Shown here in pieces: positions 17,976 to 27,036 of a stretch of DNA of 64,000 bases. The DNA is taken from positions 186,001 through 250,000 of the forward strand of contig NZ_JACBFP010000002.1 in NCBI RefSeq assembly GCF_021401085.1, written 5' to 3'. The notes beneath the pieces were generated by a model. That model worked only from the letters and a program-made list of their open reading frames with translations, did no database searches and was not told the origin of the DNA. Within the stretch, counting starts at the first letter, position 1, and the number at the start of each line of letters is the position of its first letter. The stretch is from Chryseobacterium sp. R2A-55. GTDB lineage: Bacteria > Bacteroidota > Bacteroidia > Flavobacteriales > Weeksellaceae. The position numbers and the translations under genes were made by a program.

Positions 17976-19661
17976 TTATTTCCTGGGGTGGGTTTTCGCG
18001 CTTTCCAAGATTTTCTCCAAAATCCGATAGGTAATCAGATAAGTAGGTTTCACGCCGGTCAAGCCAAGTCCGCCCGAAGAAAGTGTGGAGCCGGTTTCCA
18101 ATGGATTATCTGATGCATAATAAGCATACATTACAAACAAATCCTCCGAAATGTGGTGGCGGATTTTTGATGCCACCTGAATCGCTTTTTGGTAATGAGC
18201 ACCTTCCATTTCAAGCCCGATCGCTTTCCAGGAAGTTTCCATGAAATATTTTAAAATGTCCTTGTTCTGAAGAGAGGTTCCCAAAACGGTGACCATTCCA
18301 CCTTCAAACGCTTTCAGTTCGTCATCCTGAAAATCGGAAAGTTTCAGTGCATTTTGGAACGGGTAATTATCTGCAGTTCCTTCAAAAACATGTGAAGTTG
18401 GAATCATGATATCACCTTTTTCACCCATCAGAATCCCTGCTTTTCCCATGATGGAGATGGATTTCACCTTCATGGTGTAAATTTCGCCATTGTATTCATA
18501 TGGTCTAAGCAATTCGTCCATGATTTCATACGCCTGTTCACCGAATGCATAATCAAAAACCATCACCACGTCATCTCCAGAAAACTTGATCCCCGAAAAA
18601 GGAGTGTTTTTCAAATCGGTTTTAGACAAATCGATCAACTGCACTGCAATATTACTTCCGCTTTGGTCGTCAATGGAGATCAGTCCCGCTTCTTGGGAAT
18701 AGGAAAGGACTTTTTCCTGCAGGGATTTCTTGTTAGAAATCTCCTCATACATTTTGTAATCTACATTTTTCGTGGCCTTTTTTCCCAGGGCGTCGTTTCC
18801 ATAGAGCATATTTTTCACGGAATGCATATTAGCGGAAATAATGTGCAAAGGTCTCATATGCAGATGGTTTTCTGCCAGAACCGACTTCACTTTATTCGCC
18901 CATTTTTCACCGAAAAAATGGTGTCCGACTCTTTCCCTTAAAATCGCAGAAAAGTGAACTTCCCTTTCTCGGATTTTCTTATCATCATTAAAACTTTCGT
19001 TTCCTAGATGATAGATGATTTTGAAAAGTCGGTCCGGATTTTTATCGTCGCCAAAGTTGTTGTAAGCTTCCAGGGTTTCATCAAAGGTTCTTCCCAGAAG
19101 TGAAGAAAGATGGATGAGTGCTACTTCTTTTTCTTTTCGGCTTAATTTTTTTTCCCCTTTTGCCACTTCTTCGATGATTTTCCAGGCCCTGGTTGGCTTG
19201 TCGTTTTCATCTGAGACGAAGGCGAGGTGCCGGATTTTGTCCGCTTCAATATATAGGAAAGTAAGGTGGGTCAAAATATCATAAATCTCTGAACGGCCCA
19301 GAAGAACCTCAATGTTCATTTGGTGTTCATCAATTCTGTAGCAGTTTCTTCTTCTTTTTTTCGGTACGATAACCTCGAAACTTCCTTTCTCAAATCCTTC
19401 GTCGGAAGTCAGGTGAATGAATGAACATTCCTCGATTCCTTCCGGAAGCCGATCCAAAACATAAAGCAATCCATTGAGTTCAACCTTGTTGGGGATGCCC
19501 ATTGTCCCGTAGATTTCGGGGTTGATGGTCAATAACAAATTTCTAAGACTTTCTCCGGAAATCCCGGATGGTTTGAAAAAACCGCGATAGAATAAGTGAC
19601 GCATGGAAACATAAAGCCGCTCAATCGCTTCCGTGGTTTCCCTTGCTCGTGAATTTACCAT
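17976..19661 (-). CDS. Conserved protein with nucleoside-phosphorylase-like C-terminal motifs (DUF6909-type)
   Basis: A 561-residue cytoplasmic protein, starting at the ATG at 19661 (MVNSRARETTEAIERLY); the 25 codons before it would overlap the -7 box. The N-terminal 350 residues are mostly helical with no recognised motif. From about residue 403 the sequence follows PNP/UDP-phosphorylase signatures: IMGKAGILMGEKGDIMIP (glycine-rich GxxGxL..GDI block), then AIGLEMEGAHYQKA (the EME substrate block) and YYASDNPL (the SDN block). I think it is the family named DUF6909. The reaction is unknown; an N-glycosidic bond enzyme or ligand sensor is plausible. It is divergent from glnN. Confidence 0.7.
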   Translation of the reverse strand: MVNSRARETTEAIERLYVSMRHLFYRGFFKPSGISGESLRNLLLTINPEIYGTMGIPNKVELNGLLYVLDRLPEGIEECSFIHLTSDEGFEKGSFEVIVPKKRRRNCYRIDEHQMNIEVLLGRSEIYDILTHLTFLYIEADKIRHLAFVSDENDKPTRAWKIIEEVAKGEKKLSRKEKEVALIHLSSLLGRTFDETLEAYNNFGDDKNPDRLFKIIYHLGNESFNDDKKIREREVHFSAILRERVGHHFFGEKWANKVKSVLAENHLHMRPLHIISANMHSVKNMLYGNDALGKKATKNVDYKMYEEISNKKSLQEKVLSYSQEAGLISIDDQSGSNIAVQLIDLSKTDLKNTPFSGIKFSGDDVVMVFDYAFGEQAYEIMDELLRPYEYNGEIYTMKVKSISIMGKAGILMGEKGDIMIPTSHVFEGTADNYPFQNALKLSDFQDDELKAFEGGMVTVLGTSLQNKDILKYFMETSWKAIGLEMEGAHYQKAIQVASKIRHHISEDLFVMYAYYASDNPLETGSTLSSGGLGLTGVKPTYLITYRILEKILESAKTHPRK

Positions 19662-19676
19662 AGGTGTATCTTTTGG

Positions 19677-19684
19677 CAAAGATA
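19677..19684 (-). promoter_or_regulatory. -7 promoter box of the DUF6909-type gene
   Basis: Minus-strand TATCTTTG lies 15 nt before the ATG at 19661 and supports that start over 19736. Confidence 0.65.
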
Positions 19685-19787
19685 ATACAAACCCGCAAAA
19701 TTTCCTATTTTTTGGTTTATAGAGGTGATTAATCATTGTTCATCTTAAAATTGAACCAAACTATAAAAAAATTAAAATTTCCTTAAC

Positions 19788-19807
19788 ACCCCTAAAAAAT
19801 ATGGGGT
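19788..19807. promoter_or_regulatory. Inverted repeat upstream of glnN
   Basis: ACCCC (19788-19792) and GGGGT (19803-19807) with a 10-nt AT spacer lie just upstream of the glnN -7 box, where an operator would sit. It could be a nitrogen-regulator site or chance. Confidence 0.35.
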
Positions 19808-19834
19808 AAAAATGTTTTTTAACGTATTTTGTAT

Positions 19835-19842
19835 TAACTTTG
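19835..19842 (+). promoter_or_regulatory. -7 promoter box of glnN
   Basis: TAACTTTG, 21 nt before the ATG at 19864. The TTG within it is in frame with the gene but belongs to the promoter. Confidence 0.7.
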
Positions 19843-19863
19843 CCCTATCAAAACAGATGCATT

Positions 19864-22062
19864 ATGTCAAATTTAAGGTTTAAAGCGCTAGAAACACTTT
19901 CTTTCAAAGATTTCAGAAGAGACAATGCGGTTAAATTTCCCGCAAAACTATCCGAGCTTTTCTGCCAAAATGTTTTCTCTGAGGAGACGATGAGGTCTTA
20001 TTTAACCAAAGAAGCATTCACCTCCATTCAGAATGCGATAAAAAAGGGAACCAAAATCCAGCGTGATGTTGCTGACCAAATTGCAGTGGCAATGAAAGAT
20101 TGGGCTTTAAGCAAAGGAGTTACCCACTACACCCACTGGTTTCAGCCCTTAACCGGAACTACCGCAGAAAAGCACGATTCATTTTTCACTCCTTTCGAAA
20201 GTGATCGGGCGATCGAAAGATTTTCCGGAGGCATGTTGATCCAGCAGGAACCAGATGCTTCATCTTTCCCGAATGGAGGAATCAGAAACACTTTTGAAGC
20301 AAGAGGTTACACGGCATGGGATCCCACTTCTCCCGCTTTCATTTTGGGGACGACTCTGTGTATTCCATCCATTTTTATTTCATATACTGGCGAAACCTTA
20401 GACTATAAAGCTCCTCTTTTGCGTGCACTAAGTGCAGTGGATGACGCCGCAACCGATATCTGCAAATCCTATTTTGATAAGAATGTGACCAAAGTGACTC
20501 CCACTTTGGGTTGGGAACAGGAATATTTTCTAGTGGATTCCGCTCTTTATCAATCCAGACCGGATTTGGTGATTACGGGAAAAACGCTGCTCGGACATTC
20601 CCCCGCGAAAGGACAGCAGTTGGATGATCATTATTTTGGATCCATTCCAACCCGAGTGATGAACTTTATGAAGGAGCTGGAAATCAAATGTATGCAGCTG
20701 GGAATTCCGGTGACTACGCGTCACAACGAAGTTGCGCCCAACCAATACGAATTGGCACCGATGTTTGAAGAAGTGAATGTTGCCGTGGATCACAATTCCC
20801 TTTTGATGGATTTAATGGCGAGAGTAGCGCACAAACACCACTTCCACATCCTTTTCCACGAAAAACCTTTCGCAGGAGTGAATGGAAGCGGGAAGCACAA
20901 CAACTGGAGTTTGGCAACCGATACCGGCGAAAATCTATTAAGTCCGGGAAAAAACCCGAAAAAGAATTTGCAGTTCCTGACTTTCTTCGTGAATACCATC
21001 AAAGCGGTTCATGATTATGCGGATCTGCTGAGAGCGAGTATCGCTTCTGCGAGTAATGATTACCGATTGGGAGCAAACGAAGCTCCGCCTGCAATTATTT
21101 CCGCATTCATTGGAACACAACTTTTCGGTGTTTTGGAAGAGCTGGAAAAAGTGACGGATGGCAAACTTTCGCCAGAAGAAAAAACAGAACTGAAACTGAA
21201 TGTGGTAGGGAAAATTCCGGAAATTTTGTTGGACAATACAGACCGAAACAGGACCTCGCCATTTGCGTTTACAGGAAATAAATTTGAAATCAGGGCGGTA
21301 GGTTCTTCCGCAAACTGCGCTGAAGTAATGACCGTGATGAACGCCATTGTAGCAAAACAGTTGCGGGATTTCAAAAAAGAAGTGGATAGCCTGCTGGAAA
21401 ATGGTCTGAAAAAAGACGAAGCCATTTTTAATGTGTTGAGGGAATACATCAAAGTCTCCAAGAACATCATGTTTGAAGGTGACGGATACTCAGAAGATTG
21501 GGCGAGAGAGGCAAAAAGACGCGGATTAAAAAATTTGAAAACTACTCCGGAAGCCTTGAGCAGGGAACTTGACCAAAAATTTGTGGAACTTTATGAAGAA
21601 CTCGGAATATATTCACAGCGGGAAATCGAGGCAAGAAATGAAATCAAGTTGGAGAAATATTCTACCATGGTTTCCATTGAGGCAACCGTGTTAGCCGATA
21701 TTGCAAGGAACCATATCGTTCCATGTGCCATCAATTATCAAAACAGGCTGATCGAAAATGTGAAAGGACTGAAAGAGATTTTTGGCGATAAAGAGTTCAA
21801 AACATTGGCGAAAGAGCAGATGAGCATGATTGCTGAAATTTCAGAGCATATTTCGATGATGAAAGTAGGGGTGGAAAAACTTTTGGCTGCAACCAAAAAA
21901 GCAAAAAAAATAGAAGACTCACACAAAATGGCTGAAGCGTTTTGCAATGAGGTCAAACCGCTTTTCGATGAGATAAGAAATGCATCCGACGAACTGGAAA
22001 TGTTAGTTGATGACGAACTTTGGCCAATGACCAAATATCGGGAACTGCTTTTTACAAGATAA
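19864..22062 (+). CDS. glnN: Glutamine synthetase type III
   Basis: A 732-residue GSIII, the large glutamine synthetase typical of Bacteroidetes, making glutamine from glutamate, ammonia and ATP. Recognisable blocks: THYTHWFQPLTG, the metal/glutamate site LGWEQEYFLVD, TRHNEVAPNQYELAP, and NGSGKHNNWS for ATP/glutamate binding, then RLGANEAPPAIISAF and NRTSPFAFTGNKFE. The C-terminal helical extension (from about 590) is the GSIII-specific part. The ATG at 19864 (MSNLRFKALE) is preferred. Monocistronic, with an intrinsic terminator. Confidence 0.96.
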   Translation: MSNLRFKALETLSFKDFRRDNAVKFPAKLSELFCQNVFSEETMRSYLTKEAFTSIQNAIKKGTKIQRDVADQIAVAMKDWALSKGVTHYTHWFQPLTGTTAEKHDSFFTPFESDRAIERFSGGMLIQQEPDASSFPNGGIRNTFEARGYTAWDPTSPAFILGTTLCIPSIFISYTGETLDYKAPLLRALSAVDDAATDICKSYFDKNVTKVTPTLGWEQEYFLVDSALYQSRPDLVITGKTLLGHSPAKGQQLDDHYFGSIPTRVMNFMKELEIKCMQLGIPVTTRHNEVAPNQYELAPMFEEVNVAVDHNSLLMDLMARVAHKHHFHILFHEKPFAGVNGSGKHNNWSLATDTGENLLSPGKNPKKNLQFLTFFVNTIKAVHDYADLLRASIASASNDYRLGANEAPPAIISAFIGTQLFGVLEELEKVTDGKLSPEEKTELKLNVVGKIPEILLDNTDRNRTSPFAFTGNKFEIRAVGSSANCAEVMTVMNAIVAKQLRDFKKEVDSLLENGLKKDEAIFNVLREYIKVSKNIMFEGDGYSEDWAREAKRRGLKNLKTTPEALSRELDQKFVELYEELGIYSQREIEARNEIKLEKYSTMVSIEATVLADIARNHIVPCAINYQNRLIENVKGLKEIFGDKEFKTLAKEQMSMIAEISEHISMMKVGVEKLLAATKKAKKIEDSHKMAEAFCNEVKPLFDEIRNASDELEMLVDDELWPMTKYRELLFTR

Positions 22063-22085
22063 CAAATGATGAGAAAAATAATGGA

Positions 22086-22114
22086 AGTCCGGAAATGTTC
22101 CGGGCTTTTTTTTG
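22086..22114 (+). terminator. Intrinsic terminator after glnN
   Basis: AGTCCGGAA (22086-22094) with TTCCGGGCT (22098-22106), a 3-nt loop, then eight T. Confidence 0.88.
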
Positions 22115-22320
22115 TTTCCACCGGGTTTTATAGAAGGATTGCATAACCGAAATAGACGGTCTGTATAAATGTTAAGGAATCTTAATAAAAATAAAAACGC
22201 AATCCCTTAAATAAAGGGATTGCGACTCCTATTTCTTTAACATTCAAAAAAGTAATGTTAAAATGTGTTAAAAGAACTTTTCAAAAAAGGTGTTTTCACC
22301 CTTTTTTTGTCTCGAATACC
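22115..22320. other. Hairpin-rich intergenic region between glnN and the NlpC gene
   Basis: No ORF. It contains a perfect 11-bp inverted repeat CGCAATCCCTT (22198-22208)/AAGGGATTGCG (22214-22224), a perfect 8-bp one TTAACATT (22237-22244)/AATGTTAA (22254-22261), and a terminator-like hairpin at 22283-22309. On the minus strand the first hairpin is followed by a T-rich run and so looks like a terminator for a minus-strand RNA. A small RNA is possible but no -7 box was found for it. Confidence 0.4.
22283..22309 (+). terminator. Orphan intrinsic terminator
   Basis: GGTG (22289-22292) with CACC (22297-22300), flanked by an A6 run and a T7 run. It comes after glnN has already been terminated, so it would end some other RNA. 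Confidence 0.6.
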
Positions 22321-22380
22321 TATTTTTGTGTTGCGTTTAAAAACAAATATTACTTTTTTAACACGGACAAATAAATATAT

Positions 22381-23067
22381 ATGAAGAAAAGAGTTCTGTT
22401 TTATGTTGCCGGTATTATCGCTACTTTCTCTCTACAATCATGTGTTACCAACTATGTAGTTTCAACGCCGGCTAATTACTCAAACGAGTACAAAACAAAT
22501 GCCAAACTTACCTCAATAGATAATAAAAAATTAGAAACCGCAAAAGCACAATTACTCACCAGTTTTGCGGATGAAAAGGCAGCAGCCGCGAAAAGCATGG
22601 AAGCAGCCATCAAAAAAGAGGAGATTGCAAAAACCATCAGATTCACCAAAAAAATCGACGAAATTTTAACCGAAGCAGAGTCCTATCTGGGAACTCCGTA
22701 CCGATATGGAGGAATGACCAGAAGAGGGATTGACTGCTCTGCATTCGTGCTTTCAGTTTTCAGTGCCGCTGGAATGAATCTGCCAAGAGTCGCTGCCGCA
22801 CAAGCACAGGAAGGGGATAATGTTGAAAAGGAACACCTGCAAAAAGGAGATCTAATCTTTTTCTCGCACAAAGGCGGAAACAGAATTTCCCACGTAGGAA
22901 TTATAGAAAGCGTGGACGAAGACGGTGAAGTGAAGTTCATCCATGCTGCCACCTCACGCGGTGTGATGATTTCTTCGCTGAATGACTCTTACTGGGGACC
23001 GAAATACCGATTTGCAAAGCGGGTGCTAACTCCCGAATTAGTGGAATCTAATTTCGCGAATAACTAG
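22381..23067 (+). CDS. NlpC/P60 (C40) peptidase lipoprotein
   Basis: A 228-residue lipoprotein (lipobox FSLQSC) with a 60-residue Ala/Lys-rich helical linker and a C-terminal NlpC/P60 domain from about residue 100. The Cys-His-His triad is visible as DCSAFV, SHVGII and IHAATSRG. Such enzymes cleave gamma-D-Glu-diamino acid links in peptidoglycan stem peptides, here probably from the outer membrane during cell wall growth. A promoter-like TTG (22331-22333) with TACTTTTT 17 bp further on lies upstream. A terminator follows at 23092-23119. Confidence 0.9.
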   Translation: MKKRVLFYVAGIIATFSLQSCVTNYVVSTPANYSNEYKTNAKLTSIDNKKLETAKAQLLTSFADEKAAAAKSMEAAIKKEEIAKTIRFTKKIDEILTEAESYLGTPYRYGGMTRRGIDCSAFVLSVFSAAGMNLPRVAAAQAQEGDNVEKEHLQKGDLIFFSHKGGNRISHVGIIESVDEDGEVKFIHAATSRGVMISSLNDSYWGPKYRFAKRVLTPELVESNFANN

Positions 23068-23091
23068 GACCTCACCAATAATTGATCAAAT

Positions 23092-23119
23092 AAAGTCGCC
23101 GGAACGGGCGGCTTTTTTT
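23092..23119 (+). terminator. Intrinsic terminator after the NlpC gene
   Basis: AAAGTCGCC (23092-23100) with GGCGGCTTT (23107-23115), one G-T wobble, followed by T-rich sequence. Confidence 0.85.
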
Positions 23120-23226
23120 GTGGGGAAAAATCTATCCAATCTTAATAAATACAGAATGTTTAAAATATTTTAAGCTAAATCCATTTACAAAGTTCAAAAT
23201 TCCCTTAGCTTCAGAACAAGAATCTA

Positions 23227-24456
23227 CTACACCAAACTATTCCGGTCTGCGTAATTCAATTTAAAGAAAATAAAAGTCATTACTGAAAACGTGAGCAGGG
23301 AAGTGCCACCAGAACTGAAAAATGGCAGCGGAATCCCTACTGTAGGGAAAAGCCCCATCACCATACCAAGATTGATGGCAAAGTGCATCAAAAGGATCGA
23401 TGCGAAACAATATCCAAAAACTCGGTTAAAGATAGACTTCTGCTTTTCCGAGAGGTAATAAATCCTACCGATGAAAATGGTGTAAACCAAAACCAGTAAC
23501 GAACTTCCCAGAAATCCCCATTCTTCGCCCACCGTACAGAAAATGTAGTCCGTGCTTTGCTCCGGAACAAATTTTCCCTGAGTCACCGAACCTTCACGGT
23601 ATCCTTTGCCGAAAAATCCCCCGGAACCAATTGCTGTCTTGGAATAAAGTAAATTGTAACCCGAAGTATCGCGAAAGGCCTTTTCACCTTTGTACAAAAC
23701 CTCGATTCGCTCTCTCTGGTGTTTAGGTAATTTTTCCAGGATCTTCGGAGTTCCAAAGGCAATCCCGCAAAGGAGTAAAACTGAACCGAAAATTCCCGCA
23801 ATGGAAATTACGTTCCAGTGAATTTTTTGATAGTTGAAAAAGATAACAATGGCGGCAATCAGTACAATTCCCGCTGCAACATAAATCGGATCCACCGCAA
23901 GAGAAACCAAAAATACGGCAACAAAAATAAACCCAATTCCGAATAACCAACCCGATAATCCCTCACGAAATAAAGCGATAAAAAACGCGGTAAATACCAG
24001 CAAGGAACCCACATCGGGAATCGCCAAAACGATGACCGCGGGAACGCCGATTATTGCTAAGGCAGTCCAAAGTGATTTTCGATATTTCAGATTAAAATCA
24101 GGACCTGCCACGTAATTGGCCAGCATCAGCGCAACCGCAAGTTTTGCAAATTCCACCGGTTGAAAACTGAATCCGCCGAAACGGTACCAGTTTTTTTGCC
24201 CCAAAACTTCTTTACCAAAAGGGAAAAGCCCTACCAAAAGCAGTACTCCGAAAATATAGAACATTCCGGCAGAATTTTCGAAAAATTTGGCACGCATGAA
24301 GAAAATGATGATTCCGATGAATATCGATATCACGAAAAAAGTCCCCTGCTTGATTCCGGCTGCGGGATCCACGCTGTAAATATTTGCCACGGCAAATGAA
24401 CACAGTAGCAAATACAGGAAAATCCCCAATTTATCGATTCCTTGTGTCCATTTCAT
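23227..24456 (-). CDS. rodA: Peptidoglycan glycosyltransferase RodA (SEDS family)
   Basis: A 409-residue SEDS polymerase with about ten transmembrane helices; it polymerises lipid II for side-wall growth together with PBP2. The extracytoplasmic block FVPEQSTDYIFCTVGEEWGFLG is the conserved SEDS active-site region, and the last helices carry GLFPTVGIPLPFFSSGGTS. Its start overlaps the end of mrdA by 4 nt. It is the last gene of the mreBCD-mrdA-rodA operon. I saw no strong terminator after it. Confidence 0.95.
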   Translation of the reverse strand: MKWTQGIDKLGIFLYLLLCSFAVANIYSVDPAAGIKQGTFFVISIFIGIIIFFMRAKFFENSAGMFYIFGVLLLVGLFPFGKEVLGQKNWYRFGGFSFQPVEFAKLAVALMLANYVAGPDFNLKYRKSLWTALAIIGVPAVIVLAIPDVGSLLVFTAFFIALFREGLSGWLFGIGFIFVAVFLVSLAVDPIYVAAGIVLIAAIVIFFNYQKIHWNVISIAGIFGSVLLLCGIAFGTPKILEKLPKHQRERIEVLYKGEKAFRDTSGYNLLYSKTAIGSGGFFGKGYREGSVTQGKFVPEQSTDYIFCTVGEEWGFLGSSLLVLVYTIFIGRIYYLSEKQKSIFNRVFGYCFASILLMHFAINLGMVMGLFPTVGIPLPFFSSGGTSLLTFSVMTFIFFKLNYADRNSLV

Positions 24457-26468
24457 TTTTTCTGGGTACTGGTTTTAAGTCTGTATCTGATGGAATCTCT
24501 TCGGTAAGTGAGTCGTTCTCTCAGAGCTTCGTTTTTTATAAATTTCAAACTGTCTTCAATTTGAAGGATTTTCAAAGAATCTTTATTGGGTTCTTTATAA
24601 AGTCCTTTCCGTTTCAAATCCACGATCCACTGTCTTCTATATTCTGGCATGAAACTCGCACCAGTCATTTTTTTGTAAAGATGCTCTCTTTTCAAATCGC
24701 CCAGCAAATATCTCTCGGCAATCACCGTTGCGGCCGGTCCTGCCCATGTTGCTCCGAATCCGGCATGCTCCATTACCGCTGCAACTACTATTTTCGGGTT
24801 TTCTGCCGGAGCAGCCAAAATGAAGATCGAGTTGTCTTTTCCTTGCGGAACCTGTGCCGTTCCGGTTTTGGCGAGCATGGTAAAGTCGTTGGATCTCAAA
24901 CCTCGCGCAGTTCCTGCCAGAACAACTCTTTCCATTCCTTTGATGATGGGTTCGAAATATTTGGGTTCTACCAGCGTTTTATGTTTAACTTTAAATCTCG
25001 GATCCGGATTGGGTTTTCCATCAATGGCTTTCACAATGTGGGGGGTGTAGTACCATCCTTTATTGACGATTGCTGCGGTTGCATTTGCCATTTGCATTGG
25101 AGTTAGCAATACGTCGCCTTGCCCCATTCCGTTGAAGATGGATCCGTTCATGGTGTAGTCGGAACTCCAGTCTTTTTTGCCGCTTCGTTTTTCATAAAAT
25201 TCCCCGCTTGGAATTCTGCCTTTTGAACCAACCGCCAAATCGTTATTCAGGAATTCTCCCAACCCGAAACTGCTCATGATCTTTTTCCATTCATCAACAC
25301 CTTTGGTGGGATTTCCCGGATATTTGTTCATAATGGCGATGAAGGCATAAGAAAAATAGCAGTTGCTGGAAACCTGGATGGCGGGAATCAATGGATCCGC
25401 GCCGCCGTGACCTTTGATCCTTAATCCTTTATAATAAAACCCACCTCCACAAGGGAAAATGGTGTTTTCGTTCATCACGCCCATTTGCATAGCTGCGGCG
25501 GCGGTTAACAGTTTGAAGGTAGATCCCGGTGGATAAGCCGCCTGAACGGATCGGTCAAAAGTTGGCCGGTTATTGTAAAGCGTGTCCATCTGAAGACGGT
25601 AAAGGTTTTTGGTTTTTTCCGGTCCGGTAAAAAGATTGGGGTCAATGTCGGGTCCGGTTGCCATCACCAAAATCTCTCCATTCGTGGGATCAAGTGCCAC
25701 AATGGCTCCCTGCTTGTTCACCATCATTTCTTCCGCCATGCGCTGCAGATCGTAGTCGATGGTTAAAGTGATATCCTTTCCGGTGATCACATCTTTGTCC
25801 AATGTTCCGTTCTTGTAGGGACCAATATTTCGCAAGCGGATGTCCTTTTGGATGTATTGAACGCCTTTCACACCGCGAAGTTCTTTTTCATAAGATCTTT
25901 CCACGCCGGTCTTTCCGATGAAATCGCCCGGCAAATAATAGAGCGAATCTCTTTTGATGTCTCGGTCGTTGACTTCATTGGTATATCCCAACAGATTTCC
26001 CGAAGTGGAAACTTCGTATTGTCTTTGTGGTCTGGAAACAATATTAAATGCTGGATATTTGAAGATAATTTCCTGAACTCGTGCGATTTCCTCACGACTT
26101 AGATTTTTCATAAAAGTCATCGGGGTGAGTTTGGAGTAGTATTTTTCTTTTTTTAGGGCATCAATCCTCTTTTTGAAATCGGATTTGCTGATCTTCATCA
26201 ACTGGCAAAAATCCACGGTATCAAAATCCGGCCGCATCAATGCCTCGGTGTAGGAAATTTCATAGGATGGCTGGTTTCCCACCATGATTTTACCGTTTCG
26301 GTCGAAAATCACCCCTCTTTGCGGAATGATGTATTCTGTCTTGATGGATGTATTCGCTGCATTCAATGCATATCTGTCGGTAAACAACTGCAAATAAGCC
26401 AGCCTCGCTATGAAAATAGAAGCAAGAAGAGCCAAAATAACGGTTATTTTTAGATATTGTGATTTCAT
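24453..26468 (-). CDS. mrdA: Penicillin-binding protein 2 (transpeptidase)
   Basis: A 671-residue class B PBP that cross-links new side-wall peptidoglycan made by RodA. One N-terminal membrane helix (about 8-27) is followed by the pedestal/dimerisation domain and the transpeptidase domain: SxxK in YPPGSTFKLLTA, SxN in VSSNCYFSYA, and KTG in LAKTGTAQVPQG. The C-terminal 70 residues are a Lys/Arg-rich extension (KGLYKEPNKDSLK and on) not present in Escherichia coli PBP2. It lies 61 nt after mreD. Confidence 0.95.
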   Translation of the reverse strand: MKSQYLKITVILALLASIFIARLAYLQLFTDRYALNAANTSIKTEYIIPQRGVIFDRNGKIMVGNQPSYEISYTEALMRPDFDTVDFCQLMKISKSDFKKRIDALKKEKYYSKLTPMTFMKNLSREEIARVQEIIFKYPAFNIVSRPQRQYEVSTSGNLLGYTNEVNDRDIKRDSLYYLPGDFIGKTGVERSYEKELRGVKGVQYIQKDIRLRNIGPYKNGTLDKDVITGKDITLTIDYDLQRMAEEMMVNKQGAIVALDPTNGEILVMATGPDIDPNLFTGPEKTKNLYRLQMDTLYNNRPTFDRSVQAAYPPGSTFKLLTAAAAMQMGVMNENTIFPCGGGFYYKGLRIKGHGGADPLIPAIQVSSNCYFSYAFIAIMNKYPGNPTKGVDEWKKIMSSFGLGEFLNNDLAVGSKGRIPSGEFYEKRSGKKDWSSDYTMNGSIFNGMGQGDVLLTPMQMANATAAIVNKGWYYTPHIVKAIDGKPNPDPRFKVKHKTLVEPKYFEPIIKGMERVVLAGTARGLRSNDFTMLAKTGTAQVPQGKDNSIFILAAPAENPKIVVAAVMEHAGFGATWAGPAATVIAERYLLGDLKREHLYKKMTGASFMPEYRRQWIVDLKRKGLYKEPNKDSLKILQIEDSLKFIKNEALRERLTYRRDSIRYRLKTSTQKK

Positions 26469-26529
26469 TGATTAGTGACCTTTTAAAAAGACCACCTGAT
26501 AATTTTTAATGTTAAAAAAAGGTTAGATT

Positions 26530-27036
26530 TCAAATTCTCTGCTTAATCCTAAAAGCCAATGCGTACATCAGGATAAATATAAATGAAATTGCGCTGGTTG
26601 CCAAAACATTTAGAAAGATTTCTAAGAATCTGCTGAATTTGAAAAACTCGATGTATTGCACTAGAAACTGATGAACGAAAATACTGGACCCAATAAAGAA
26701 CAGAAATTGCATCCATTGTAAGCTCTGAAAAGAAAAGAAATCAGTGGAAGTATCGGTAGAGGTTCTGAAAATCAATGTCCTAAAATAGGCGATTATCGTG
26801 GTTGCAAATGCATTGATTCCCCAAGTATAAAGAAAGGCATCAATAGATAAACCTAATAAGAAACTCAATGCCAGAAACTGAAATTTATTCCTGAAAAAAG
26901 GATAAAACATCACGAAAACCGGATAAAGTACCGGCGTGTATTTTCCGAAAAGGGTGATTCTGTTGAGCACGAAAATCTGCAAAGCCACCAGGAAAGCAAT
27001 TATTAATACATCTGTAAAAAGTGTTCTGCTTATCAT
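26530..27036 (-). CDS. mreD: Rod shape-determining protein MreD
   Basis: A 168-residue integral membrane protein with about five helices. Sequence similarity within MreD is low, but position after mreC (4-nt overlap), length and hydropathy agree. The GLSIDAFLYTWGINAFATT segment resembles the G-x-x-x-D block of the family. It links MreC to the elongation complex. Confidence 0.88.
   Translation of the reverse strand: MISRTLFTDVLIIAFLVALQIFVLNRITLFGKYTPVLYPVFVMFYPFFRNKFQFLALSFLLGLSIDAFLYTWGINAFATTIIAYFRTLIFRTSTDTSTDFFSFQSLQWMQFLFFIGSSIFVHQFLVQYIEFFKFSRFLEIFLNVLATSAISFIFILMYALAFRIKQRI

Noticed and set aside
24384-25106. 240-codon plus-strand frame inside mrdA
   Set aside because: Antisense to the PBP2 transpeptidase domain; its residues are a mirror of conserved motifs.
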